This document shows, piece by piece, positions 11,821 through 22,900 of a DNA stretch of 64,000 nt (position 1 is the first letter of the stretch; each line of letters begins with the position of its first letter). Under the pieces are notes generated by a model. It made no database searches. It saw nothing but the letters and a program-made list of their open reading frames with translations, and was not told where the DNA came from. Both the position numbers and the translations under genes were made by a program. Where the stretch lies: positions 154,245-218,244 of the forward strand of contig JAGEMR010000042.1 of the NCBI GenBank assembly GCA_021030915.1. Reading direction: 5' to 3'. This DNA is from Astrothelium macrocarpum (lineage: Eukaryota; Ascomycota; Dothideomycetes; Trypetheliales; Trypetheliaceae).

Positions 11821-14800
11821 TCATCGTCCAATAGCAGGCCTCTTCCTCTGCCTCCTAATCTCCTCCAATTTCTTCATCAACGCTTGATGCAACTCCCTAC
11901 TTCCCGCCCACTTCTCCCGCATGCTCTTCATCCTCACCGTCGCAACCACCATCCACCCCACCGTCCTCAGTTTCGGTGTCCGCTCGCGAATGCTGCGATC
12001 TGGCGTGATCCCCATATCCTCCAGGAGCCGCAAATCTGCCTTATTACTACACCCGCGTATTAGCTTCCACACGCCTCTTACAAACCATGTGAACACTGAA
12101 TCAAACTCACCAAGCATTATACATCGACACCTGCATCAAGAAGAACCTCTTCGCATACGCCAAATCAGCACGGAACGCCTCCTCACGCCCACACTTCGCG
12201 CGCAGCCACTGTATCTGCTTCACCAGTCCCCGCAGCTCGCCTGCATGCGTCGCTTCCTTCTGCTCCAGCAGCGTCCGGACCTCCTCCTTCTGCTGTTGCA
12301 TACCGCGCTTCTCGCTGGTCTCGACGCGCAGAGTCTGCAGACGTGCGCGCAGCTCTTCCTCGCGCTTCGCCGCCTTCGCAATGCGTGCGTCGCGCTCCGC
12401 GAGGCGGCGCTGGAGCGCGGAGATGTCGAGCGCGGAGGACGCGAGTTGGGCCTGGAGGTCTTCGGAGGCGGCGTGGCGGGGGTTGTTGGAGTTGGTTTTG
12501 AGTCGTTGGAGTCTTGCTATCAGGCTTTGCTCTTTTTGAGCGGCAGTTTGGATCTGCTCGTCTTTTTCGTCGAGCCGGGTCTGGAGCTTTCGGAGCTCGC
12601 TTCTGGTCTCGCGGAGTTGGCTGCGCAGCTCGGCTTCTCTCCTCTGTCGACTTGACGCGCTCTCCTTGCGTTCTGCGACTTGGGCTTGTAGGTCTTCGAG
12701 CTCCACTCGCACGTTCACTAATTCTCTTGTTTTGTCTCGGAGCTCTCTCTTCATGTTTTCGTCTACCTTGCCGCTCTTTGGAGTTCCATCAGCTGTCAGT
12801 ATTTCTCGCTGTAAGTCCTGGATTTCTGCTTTTGCCTCCTTTACCTTTTGTTTCAATTCGCCCTCTTTCTTTATCATTAAGTTGATTCTTGAATCACGAT
12901 CACTAAGCTGCATCTCCAGATCTTCTACGCGAATCTTTGCTTCCTTGAGACTATCATGCAAGTGATGGCGCTCTTCAGATATTGTCTTCTCCGCGTTTGC
13001 AACTTCAACATCATTTTCGAGTTCCTGGACACGCAGTTGAAGACTCTCGATTTCAAGCTTGGCATCTCGAAGCCGAATCTGAAGTTCATTGCGCTCGCGT
13101 ACGGGGCTGCCTTTCAATTTCGCAGACTCTACAGAAGACAGCTCCTGTTCGAGGGTAGCGATCCGTGTTTCAAGCGATTGTTGACGCTCTTGAGATTCCT
13201 GTAATTGTAGGCGTAAACGATCACGCTCGCGGGCCGGTGTGCCGGTATCTTTGGCTTGATACGCGGCTTGTAACTCTTGTTCAAGTTGATCGACTTTTGT
13301 TTCGAGAAGATCTTTTTCCCGAACGGCTTCGTCAAGGCTTGTCTCTAGAACGAGCACTTCATCTTCAAGCTCTTCTTTTTCAGTGCTGAAGCTTGTTCGG
13401 AGTTGGTTTTCAAGATTTTTAAGCTCCGTTTCTTTGGCATCTGCTACACGACGGAGGTCATGCTGAAGATCCTTGATGCGCTCTACTTGTTCGTTGCGGA
13501 TGAATGACCGGTCTCGCTGATCATCATTGAATTCTGCCTCCGCAGAATTCAGGCGTTCCTGTAGCCTTTCGGTCTCTTGTGCATTATCAGATGCCTCTTT
13601 CTTCGCTCTGGCAAGTAGAATTTCAAGTTCGTGCACACGCTCCCTGTGCTCCTCATTGACGCTTGTCAGCCGGCTTTCTAATTGGCGGACCAATTCGATC
13701 TGCTGCTCGAGCTGCTTTGACTTTTTACGCAGATCCGAGTTAGGCGATTCCACAAGCCGTAACTTTGCCCGAAGACTGTAGAGCAATTGTTCTTGATCCT
13801 CTGAGAGTTCAGTCTTCTCTGCAAGGGCCTGTTCAAGGTTCTGAATAACCTGCGACTTATGTCGGACGTCTTGATCTTGGTCATGTTGCACCGAACGCAA
13901 GTTGTTACGCAGACTCTGTAGCTCATCTACCTGCTCTTGTGCCTGGGACATCTTTCCCCGCAACTGGCTCTCAAAGTCGCCCCTAACAGATCTCAGTTGT
14001 TCTTGAAGCCCAGTAATTTTCGCAGTTTGATCCTGAATAATCTTGTTCTTCTTGCGAGAATCGGCATCCAGATTACCTTCAGCAGCTTCGAGCCTTTTCT
14101 GCAGTGCATTAACCTCGTCTTGCCGATCTTCGATAACACGTGTCTTGTCCCGCAAGTCCATTTCGGCTTCACCGAGAGCTCTATTTTTCTCACGCAGTTT
14201 TGTTTCAGTTTCTTGTGTTTCGAAATCCCAGTGCTCACGTGCAGTTCGCAAGCGCTCCTCGACTGCATGCAAATCACCAATCTTCTGCTCTATTTGTTGC
14301 TCTTTTGCTTGTAAATGTTCATTGTGGACCCGTTGGTTGGCATCGTGTTGAGCTTGTTCAGTGTCTAGCTTGATTTCAAGAGCGCGGATTTCTTCGTCTC
14401 TTTCCTCGATAATTTGCTCCTGCTCTCGAATTTTGGTCTCTAGACTTCCGAAATCTCCACGGAGCTTCTGCGCTGATTGTGTTCGTCGATGCGCATTCTC
14501 AAGCTGTACCTTGAGTTCGGCGATTTCGCCATCTTTGGAATCAAGCAGCTGGTCCTTCTCTGCAAGTTCATTCTCAAGCTCATCCAAATCTTCTCGAAAG
14601 TTCTGAATCTGTTGGTTGTCATTCTCGACAGAATGGTCCTTGTCTCTCAAATTCTCCAGTTCTTCTTCTTTCTCATCCAGTTGTCGTTCTCTTTCGCGTA
14701 GGTCGGCTTGTAGATCTCCAATCTCATCATTAAGCTTTTCGAATCGAGCTCCGTCGGATTCAGCTTCCTCGAGCCTTTCTCTCAGAGTAGTAACTTCTGT

Positions 14801-15673
14801 TTCTTTCTGATGCACAACAATCCTGAGGCGTTCAATCTCTTCTTGCTGTCCAGCATCTGCATGCCTTCTTCTCACTTTGTCCGCATAATCTTGAAGCTGC
14901 TGTCTATATTGCTCCAGCTCCTTCTCTGCGAGCGCAAGACCCTTTTTGTATTGTTTCAATTCCCTGATCATTTCCTGCCTGTTCACCTTCAAGTCCGTAT
15001 TCTCCTGGATCGTAGCTTGTTGCTCGTCGCTCCCACTGCGTCTCAGATTCTCTTCGAGGAAATGAATCTTGAGCTTAAGGCCGAAATTTTCCTTGTCGAT
15101 TTGTATGAGCTTGGCTTCTTGCTCACGGAGAGTGAGCATATTGCCCTCGTGTAGCATTCCACCCTCGGCACGATTAGGTAAAGATACAACCGGAGTCGAG
15201 ACAGCGCTACTACTCGCAGCGGGCGGTATGGGAGTTGGTTCGTCGTGATCTGCAGAGCTGCTCGTGTTTTCGCCGTACAGAGCCGAGTTGTCGATTTGTG
15301 GTAAGCTTGGCGTGTGAGACACATAGCCTGGCTTCAACGCGGCTGGAGTCGCTGGGACACCATTGCTATTCTCTTTGTTTTCTGAAGAACCATTGGCCCT
15401 GTATTGTCTGTTTTTGGCAGCGCTCTTAAGTAGAGGTGTGAATTCGGGCTTTGACCCCATTGAAGGATTTGGTAACGATCCAAGCGCGGCGCGCGCCCGT
15501 GGTGTCTTTAGACTGGTGCCACGACCACCAGCAAAGGTACTGAATAGGACATTTCGTTCCTTGGAGGGCGATGGTAAGTTTGAAATGGCAGAAAAGTCGA
15601 AATGGTAATCAGCTTGAGTGAGGCGCGTTGCGTCTCCGATCTCCGTCCGCGGAGTTGGAATATCTGCAGCCAT
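11821..15673 (-). CDS. CM1- and PACT-containing spindle pole coiled-coil protein (Pcp1/PcpA-like)
   Basis: Receptor that anchors gamma-tubulin complexes at the spindle pole body or other microtubule-organising centres. The exons are 15673-12111 and 12046-11821, with an intron of 64 nt (TTG/GTGAGT to GTGTAG) joining in phase to give MYNACNKADLRLLEDMG. The product is 1262 aa. The centrosomin CM1 motif is visible near residue 180 (LREQEAKLIQIDKENF, then LKLKIHFLEENLR). About 850 residues of uninterrupted heptad coiled coil follow. The end (WLRAKCGREEAFRADLAYAK onward) looks like the pericentrin/AKAP450 PACT domain. CM1 plus PACT favours Pcp1/PcpA over Mto1/ApsB, but I cannot exclude the latter. 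The ATG at 15673 (MAADIPTP) is preferred over one 38 codons upstream because conserved-looking sequence begins there. A GC-skew island covers 11830-12660. Confidence 0.8.
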
Positions 15674-16233
15674 TTTGAATGTTATAAGACAATTCTCATA
15701 GTGAGTGCGCCATCGTATCGTGAGGCTATGCCAGGGTATTGATATTTGGGAAGAAAACGCGCAATGTTTATGATTGTCAACAGACAAGTTGGGTTAGCTT
15801 TCCGCATGCGCACGTGGCGTTTAAGCGAACGGGTCCTGAACCAATCAGTACTACCCCATACTGGCGCCTCAATATGTGATTCCACCAGCGGATGAAATTA
15901 GAATTGTCACTCTCAGGGCACCCTCAACCCATTCGCCAAACTCAACTAAAAATTATTCGAATGTTGTGTAAATATCATCAAGAAAATGACTTCTACCATT
16001 CCGTCGAAGTTTGGTGAGCGGGCTGGGGGACCCCAGGAGTGACATTTCTAATTTCACCCACTGGTGATTCCAAAAAGTAACTGACTGTTTTGGTTCTGCT
16101 ACACTATTTATATGGTTCATTACTCGCCATTCTGGAACAGCCCTCGCTCTCTTCATGAGCGATGAAGCTTTCTCTTAACGTATGTATACATGAATCTAGT
16201 GCAGGTCCTAGCAAGTGGGTGTAGTATGTTGAT
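15674..16233. other. Intergenic region upstream of the spindle-pole gene
   Basis: A 560-bp region between the start of the CM1/PACT gene and the downstream end of the SDR remnant, both on the minus strand. It presumably carries the spindle-pole gene promoter. No repeat or RNA gene was seen. Confidence 0.4.
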
Positions 16234-17217
16234 TCAAAAACCAATTTTCATACAAATTTTTTCATGCTGCTTCTCGCACCGATCCCAGAATTGCGTTGCT
16301 TTCCCGCCTGCAATCGCACGAGAAGCATCGTCCCTTGCGTTCGGTTCTATCCTTCCCCATGGCCAAATATACGCGCCATTTTCCTCCAGCGTTACATCAG
16401 GCGAAAAGCCAGCAAACAGCATTGTGTACGCGCCAAACTCGGCATCATACAAAATGAATGTTAATAGTGCCATAAAAAACTACGATTCGTTTGCATAAAG
16501 GTTTGTAAGGATGTTTCCTGGATTCTGACACGCGCTGATGATTCCGTGCTTGCTCCACCTCTTGGCGCCTTCGTCTGCAAGAAACCAATATCCACATTTG
16601 GAGGCCGCATAGTCAGGAGTCTTGTCTCTCGTGGCGCCGGCATTGATATGTTTGAAGTCCACGCCACCTTTAGGAATAGGCATTTCAATATGTGTAGATC
16701 TTGTCCAGACTATATGTACATTATTCTTTGTACTATTTTCTGCTGCAGTTTGTAGAAGAGGGAGAAGCTCTTGAGTGAAGAGAAGGGGTGCTACACAGTA
16801 ATTGTCAACATGACATTCAATTCCTTGCTTGGTAGAGGAACTTTTTGAATGGCCAGCAGCCGCATTGTTCCATAATATATGCAACTCTTTCTCTTGAGAA
16901 GTAAATGAAGTCGCAGCCGTTTTGACTGTCGTGAGATCGCTGAGATTGAGGTGGAGATAATTAAGCTTTGCCGGCGTGGTAGGTCTTGGAGAGAAAGAAG
17001 TCACTTCATTGATCGCATTTTGAACCCGCTCTTGTGATCTCTCAGCCAAGTAAATGGTGGCTCCTGTTGGATACAGTATCTTCACGAGCTCAAGACCAAT
17101 GCCTGGATTGCCGCCAGTTACTATGAACACTTTACCTACTTGACTACCAGCGGGAACATCCTTCTCGGTGAGCGTAGGTGCTGGCGGGAAAAATTGTGAC
17201 CAAAGAGCCTTGAACAT
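16234..17217 (-). pseudogene. Short-chain dehydrogenase/reductase with in-frame stop
   Basis: Rossmann-fold NAD(P)-dependent oxidoreductase of the retinol-dehydrogenase/WW-oxidoreductase-like SDR type. The cofactor motif TGGNPGIG is near residue 35, NNAA stands in the usual NNAG position, and the catalytic YAASK is present. The frame reads from 17217 to a TAG at 16482-16480 (245 codons). It then continues in the same frame for 81 codons (MALLTFILYDAEFGAYTMLF, then LEENGAYIWPWGRI), which is the normal C-terminus of this family. No GT...AG pair removes the TAG while keeping the frame. The simplest reading is a TGG-to-TAG nonsense change in an otherwise intact gene. Alternatives are stop-codon readthrough, a sequencing error, or a functional truncated enzyme. 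Confidence 0.8.
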
Positions 17218-18211
17218 GATCGCATTGGCGCCTCAGGGCCGACCGAGGGCAGCTAGGTACTTACATCGTCAGCGGGGAGCAGGAATTGGACCTGTACCCT
17301 TGTAGAAGCCACCCATCTCCTTTCGTCCCGCTTCATGTTTCAGAATTATCGATCCGACTTTACGTCAAATCATTCAGCATTTTCGGTCGCGTGGGATCGT
17401 ATTGGTGATGTCTCCAACTTGAGCGTGGCGACTTTATTTTTGTGGTGGGCGAGATCTCCTGTTCGTGCTCAAAGGAATTCATCTGTTACCAGTCCTTTGA
17501 TCTGCCAACCTGACCTACTGTCGCTGCTAAGACTAAAGGATTTGTAAATTTTGTTGGAGGAAGCTGCTCTGAGCTTTGGTAGCCATTACCGCGTTGGTAC
17601 TAGCTTAGTGGGTACATAGCCATCTCTTTCTCCGGAGGACTTGGACTTCACTTAATTCTTTACGAATACACACAACTCCAACAAATTCGAGCGTCCTTTA
17701 CAGTGCATACGCAGGCCTTCTCTAGACAAGATCCGGGGAGCGATTCTCGAGCGAATGTGATAAATTGAAAGCTACGTCACGATGAGTCGGAAGAAATCGC
17801 AAAGAAGCTGGCAGCAGGTACGCTGTATTTATCATTCCCTCTGTCCTTTTGACCGAGATAGGAACAGGCAATTTTCAAATTTCCCGTTGCAAACTATATT
17901 CGTGCTTGGATTGCAGATTTCAGATCGTTCTGGGTCTTCTGAGGTTCAAAAGCAACAATTTGAATCACGTCACATCCAATGATATTCTATACTTCCATTT
18001 CCCCAGAAGACTTCGTCACTTTGAGCCCTCTGCTTATTCTTGTATTAGAATACCCGCTTTTGCCGAATTTTTCAAGCGATAGCTTTCCTTTGCCTCTCTT
18101 AAACCGCAGTTGAGCCTTATATCCCTATACGCAGATACAAAATCCACCGATATCAGTGCCATCATTGTTACATTCACTACCAGCGCTTTTCCTACACCGC
18201 CCACCGCCATA
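17218..18211. other. Divergent intergenic region
   Basis: About 1 kb between the SDR remnant and the subtilase-like gene, which are divergently oriented. The short frames here have no recognisable domain. It probably contains both promoters. Confidence 0.4.
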
Positions 18212-19143
18212 ATGGTCTTCTTGGACTTCAATTGGATGCTAACAGGTCTGCTAGCAATGTCAGCAATGGCAACATCGCAATTTCCCAAAACAAACCAGAT
18301 CGGACTCGCTCCATATATAAACCAAGGCAATTCATCTCTGTTGGTCCCAAATAGCTACATGGTCAAATTAAAAGATGATCACACCTTACAGGACCATTTT
18401 CGATTTATTGGAGCCAATATTTCTTTACTAGGTTACGATTACTGGGAATTGGACATTTTGCCTGGATACTCCATCAATACAAATAGATCCGTAATCGAAA
18501 ACCTTGTAAGGAGAGATATAGGGGTCGAATGGGTCGAACATAGCAAATATATATACGCGGACCATACTCCGCCACTGGATACTGGAGATATTTGGAACGT
18601 TTCATCGCCACAGCCACGGCAAACTAAGCGCTGGTTTACGGGCTCCCAGGTAGAAGCACCTCGTCCACTGGTAATGCAGTCATCTCCTCGGAAGCTATTG
18701 CCTCAAGACCCTATGGATAGCTTTTTTTACTGGAATAAAGCAGGTGCCAATGTTGATATTTACATAATGAGCTCAGGTATTGATATCGATCATCCCGAAT
18801 TTGGGGGCCGAGCGTCCAATTTTAAAAATAAATTCAAGTCACCGTACATTAAGGGCGTTAACGATACCATGCGAGACACCAGCCCTGAGGGTACTGGTAT
18901 GTAGCACCATTCTCCTAATTCTCTATACGCGTTGAGTTCTCCAGACATACTCGCTGAGTCTGAATACGCCACTCCATAGGTCCTATTCTAATAAGTCCCA
19001 GGTACCTGCGCTGCGTCCCTCGCCGCTGGCAACACGTACGGGATTGCCAAACATGCAAATATTATCAACGTCAAAGTCACGTCGGAACAAGCTGAAATAG
19101 ACATGGTAGTGAAAGCCATCAAGTGAGTCCGAATTCTTTCCGA

Positions 19144-19174
<31 letters not shown>

Positions 19175-19875
19175 CAGAGATATCCACAAAGATGCTTGGT
19201 CTGGTTGTATGAAACTGATCCGATTTTATAAACGACAGTGATATACGGAGAGCTCATAACCTCAAAAACTTGCGGCGCCGTTTGACTCGATCATCTTTTG
19301 CAGGTTCGGTTATCTACATGTCAATGATGTCCCGAGACCGCGAACCTGTGAGCCCTACCCTGAAAACGGCAGTTGAAAATGCAAGGCAATCTGGGATCCT
19401 CACCATTGGTGGTGCCGGAAACCATGACGGCCCAGCCCATGCATTTATACCATGTAATATGGACATTGTCTGTGTTGCGGCTGTTGACGATAGATACAGA
19501 AGGGCACATTTCTCGAACTTTGGCGAAGCAGTAACAGTCTCGGCTCCGGGTTACCACGTACCGTGCGCTGGCATGAATGGCACTAATTATACATCTAAGG
19601 AATCGTCTGGAACTTATACGTCAGCAGCCTATGTTGCTGGGACCGCTGCAACCTTTATAAGCTACGAAAAAATACAATCAAACTGGGGCTTGGTGATGGA
19701 CCGAATGAGGAAAAACTGGAATTTGGGAATCCTCGAAGGTTTTCCAATGGATCCTCCAACAATTAATGCCTTCAGTACTAACGGAGTGCAAAAACCGAAC
19801 AAAAGGTTACGTCAACCATATGTTGGCGCTCCAGATGATGAACAATCCCTCCCAAATGCAGTCGCGACGGGGTAG
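18212..19875 (+). CDS. Secreted subtilisin-like protein without catalytic triad
   Basis: Peptidase S8 (proteinase K-like) fold in three exons: 18212-18896, 19002-19122 and 19239-19875, giving 480 aa in a phase-consistent frame. It starts with a hydrophobic signal-like segment (MVFLDFNWMLTGLLAMSAMA). An I9-type propeptide follows (NSYMVKLKDDHTLQDHF), then the S8 domain. All three catalytic positions are replaced. The Asp motif DTG is SSG (IYIMSSGIDIDHPEF), the His motif reads GTGTCAAS (Thr for His), and the Ser motif GTSMA is GTYTS (Tyr for Ser). The oxyanion Asn is kept (GGAGNHDG). Intron 2 contains 29 consecutive T (19146-19174) before a CAG, a competing acceptor that would lead to an early stop. 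Function is unknown; it is likely a non-catalytic pseudoprotease. Confidence 0.8.
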
Positions 19876-20964
19876 GAACAAAGTCTAGGCCAACGACGCA
19901 TGCTTCGGTATGCGCCAAACGATTAAAACAAATTTACAGGGGACCCAAGCAATCCATGAACCAGCCAGAGGAGATGATGGATTCTCCTGCTTTCTCTGAA
20001 GAGATCAAAAGCTTGACAATTCAACAAATTTCGACTGTCTGGCTCTATCACGGCCTCGGTCTAGTTTTGCGATAATTTCTGACCACGTAAGGGTAAAAAC
20101 ATCATTACTAGCTTCTCTGACGGCTTTGGATACCTGGATGAACGTATCAGGCGTTTCGCGTACACCTCAGCGCTTGAAATAAAATATAAATTAAAATAAA
20201 TTAATATTTCTTTGGCCGTCTTCGTTGCCAATCCTACAATCTTAATTCTACCATTGTCAATTCATTTAGCAAAGGGATCTGTGTTGATGAAATCTTTGTT
20301 ATATTTTTCGTCGTCGTCAATCCTAGAGTCGATTTAGCGGCTCATGAGCTTTGTGTGAGCATAGATCGGGCCTTGTCTGCTTGAAACCAGGTTTCAGCCC
20401 TCGTTTTGGTAGGTATAAACATCGAATCTCATCGCCTAGCAGTTTGGAAGGTTTTAAGTAGGGGATTATGTTCTTCGCCGTGCTGCTTTGGCACACCAAG
20501 AGTTGTCTAGGCTATGAAAATGACATGAAAAGCCGAACATGAGAACGACGTGAAGATGCAGCTCTATCAATAGTCGAGGAAATAATGAAGAAAATTTACA
20601 TGTTGTTGCATGAGCTTCTTTATGAGCTTCCAAGACGATCTGTTTCCAATGTCATCTTGCGGGCGTCTATCTAGCTAATCACATTTATCAGATTCTCTCT
20701 ATGCAATTCACATAGAGAACTATCTGCTAAGTCTTAACAGGATTTTTTTGCATCTAAATTAGATGAGTTTGAATATCCATAAAACACTAAAACTTATCCA
20801 GCCTATTTGTCCATCACAATACCTAGGCAAGTAGAGTAGTTTACGTAAGCGAAACGGGACATTCGAGTGATGTCTTTGAGGTACAATAAATTTATATGGC
20901 TACATACGTTGTGATAAAGTCGACATTTTCATGATTTTAAATTCACCATATATTTCTCACATTC
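19876..20964. other. AT-rich intergenic region
   Basis: About 1.1 kb between two plus-strand genes, moderately AT-rich. I see no gene, tRNA-like sequence or repeat. The final few hundred bases presumably contain the SGT1/Ecd promoter. Confidence 0.4.
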
Positions 20965-22812
20965 ATGTCTCGAGACAAAAAAGTCCCTAAGGACTTGAAG
21001 CTATCTGGTGAGCGTGCAGAGCATTTTGCGCGACAACTACCAGATGACTGCGTCGAATATGCCATTTACATCATCAACGAGAAACTTGAAGCCGCGCAGC
21101 AGCGTCTGAAACTACAAAAGATAAACAATGCTGCAAAAGATCTTCGGAAAAAGCATCTAAAGGGCTATATTTGGCAAGGTGAAGAATTCTCGCTGGACCT
21201 GATCCATGACGAAGGAAGATGGATTTTGCAAGGGAAAACACATTTTGGAGATTGCACGGCGGACGAATGGCTTATCACATGGATATTGTGTGAACTGAGC
21301 AGGCAGTTCGAAGATGCATGGATCCGAGTATTTGACTCTCAAGGAGAATTCCTATTCATCGAAGCTGCAAAGGTTCTTCCAAAGTGGCTTAATCCGGAGA
21401 TTGGTGACAATCGAGCCTGGATTCATCAAAGCCAGCTAATACTCATCCCACTTCAGCCAAACGGGCCACCAAAACCACTTACAATCGCCGAGGCACTTTC
21501 ACTGATATCGTCTTCCTCTTTCCAGCTTCTCCATTCCCACTCTTTGGAAGCGGAAGCCTTCCAACGACTTTCCAATTTCCCGCCAGACATCCAGAACAAC
21601 AATCATCACGCTATTATCACTATTCCGCGTAAACTTGCACATATTCTAAAGCAAAACCCGCCTTGCATAGCTCCTGCAATAGAAGCTTTCTACCTTCGTG
21701 ACCCTATTTCTCTCAAACACGTGCAGACCCGAAATCCATCTACGCTCAAATTTCCTCCTCGAGATCTTGTCACAGTAAGCGTACGCTTTACCAAGCTTCT
21801 ATACGCCCAAATTCAATCACAAGAATTTGCAGCCCCACCTATCTGGGCAGCTGCAATTCCGAGCATTCTGGCTGCGGCCGGAAAGGCAAAGACGGAATGG
21901 GGTCAACAAAATGCAAAGGCACTGGCGAGAGCAGAGACAGGTATGAAAGTCACGTGCGGGTTTGAGATGCTCCTACGAGACTCGCAATTTCAAGAACGCA
22001 AGAAAGTGCAGGAGATGCAAGTTTTGCTCGAAGACATTGAGAGTGGAGAAGAGGAGTTGCCGACCTTTGAGGAGATCCGGACGTGGGAAAAGAAAGAAGA
22101 CGATGACAGCTGGATGAACGTTGACTTTAACGAGTTTCAGAAGGAGCTCGAAGGAGAGAAGGGCAAGGATTGGGATGATAAAGACGCGCAGAAGAATCTG
22201 AGGAACCTTGTAGATAGGTTCAGGCAGTTTATGAATGACGACGAAGCCGGGATTGAGGGGGCTGAAGATATGGATTTTGATGATGATGAGGAGTTTGGTG
22301 ACGATGATGAGGATAGAGATTTGTCACTGGAGTCTGAAGAATTTCAGAAGAAGATGAAAGAGTTCATGGGAATGCCAGCAGAAGAACGACCCAGGGCGAT
22401 TGCGAAAAACATGGAAAAGATGCTACAGGAGCTCGATGAAAATGAGTTGATCGAGGACAATGACGAGGATGAAGAAATGCGTAACATCATGAAGAGCATG
22501 GAAAGCGAGCTCAAAAAAGCTGGAGCGCTAAATCTTGATCCCAAAGGCCTGGATTCAAATCACATCCCCGAGCCAAAAAGGCGTCGAAATGGTCGTTCGT
22601 CTCGTATTCAAGACCTTGAAAAGTTAGACGAAGAGAGTGACGATGATGACCAAGAGTCAGACGATGAAAACGAGGAGAACGACATTGACTACAATTTTGC
22701 GAAGAACATGATGGAAGCCTTTAAAGCACAAGGCAGTATGGCAGGTCCAGCAGGCAACATGCTTGCACAGATGGGACTTCAGCTCCCAAGAGACGATGAA
22801 GATGGTGATTGA
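20965..22812 (+). CDS. SGT1/Ecdysoneless family protein
   Basis: Homologue of Ecdysoneless/SGT1 (the suppressor-of-gcr2 family, distinct from the Hsp90 co-chaperone Sgt1). The family is linked to pre-mRNA splicing and transcription in animals and fission yeast. It is a single exon of 615 aa. The N-terminal domain is clear: LPDDCVEYAIYIINEKL at about residue 25, then EFSLDLIHDEGRWILQGKTH and DEWLITWILCELSRQFEDAW, then PKWLNPEIGDNRAWIH. The C-terminal half is highly acidic, with several Asp/Glu runs (for example DMDFDDDEEFGDDDEDRD), as is usual for the family. It converges with Arp4 with only 88 bp between the stop codons. Confidence 0.92.
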   Translation: MSRDKKVPKDLKLSGERAEHFARQLPDDCVEYAIYIINEKLEAAQQRLKLQKINNAAKDLRKKHLKGYIWQGEEFSLDLIHDEGRWILQGKTHFGDCTADEWLITWILCELSRQFEDAWIRVFDSQGEFLFIEAAKVLPKWLNPEIGDNRAWIHQSQLILIPLQPNGPPKPLTIAEALSLISSSSFQLLHSHSLEAEAFQRLSNFPPDIQNNNHHAIITIPRKLAHILKQNPPCIAPAIEAFYLRDPISLKHVQTRNPSTLKFPPRDLVTVSVRFTKLLYAQIQSQEFAAPPIWAAAIPSILAAAGKAKTEWGQQNAKALARAETGMKVTCGFEMLLRDSQFQERKKVQEMQVLLEDIESGEEELPTFEEIRTWEKKEDDDSWMNVDFNEFQKELEGEKGKDWDDKDAQKNLRNLVDRFRQFMNDDEAGIEGAEDMDFDDDEEFGDDDEDRDLSLESEEFQKKMKEFMGMPAEERPRAIAKNMEKMLQELDENELIEDNDEDEEMRNIMKSMESELKKAGALNLDPKGLDSNHIPEPKRRRNGRSSRIQDLEKLDEESDDDDQESDDENEENDIDYNFAKNMMEAFKAQGSMAGPAGNMLAQMGLQLPRDDEDGD

Positions 22813-22900
22813 ATTCCATTTGAAGCACGAGTCTACTTGAACAATTCCAACCCACACATCTAAAACTCCCGCCGCCACCCTTTTTGGTATCCGAAGCACC

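Noticed and set aside
12514..12885. Plus-strand frames opposite the spindle-pole coiled coil
   Set aside because: Ser/Arg/Leu-rich mirror translations of Glu/Lys/Leu heptads are expected opposite coiled-coil genes.
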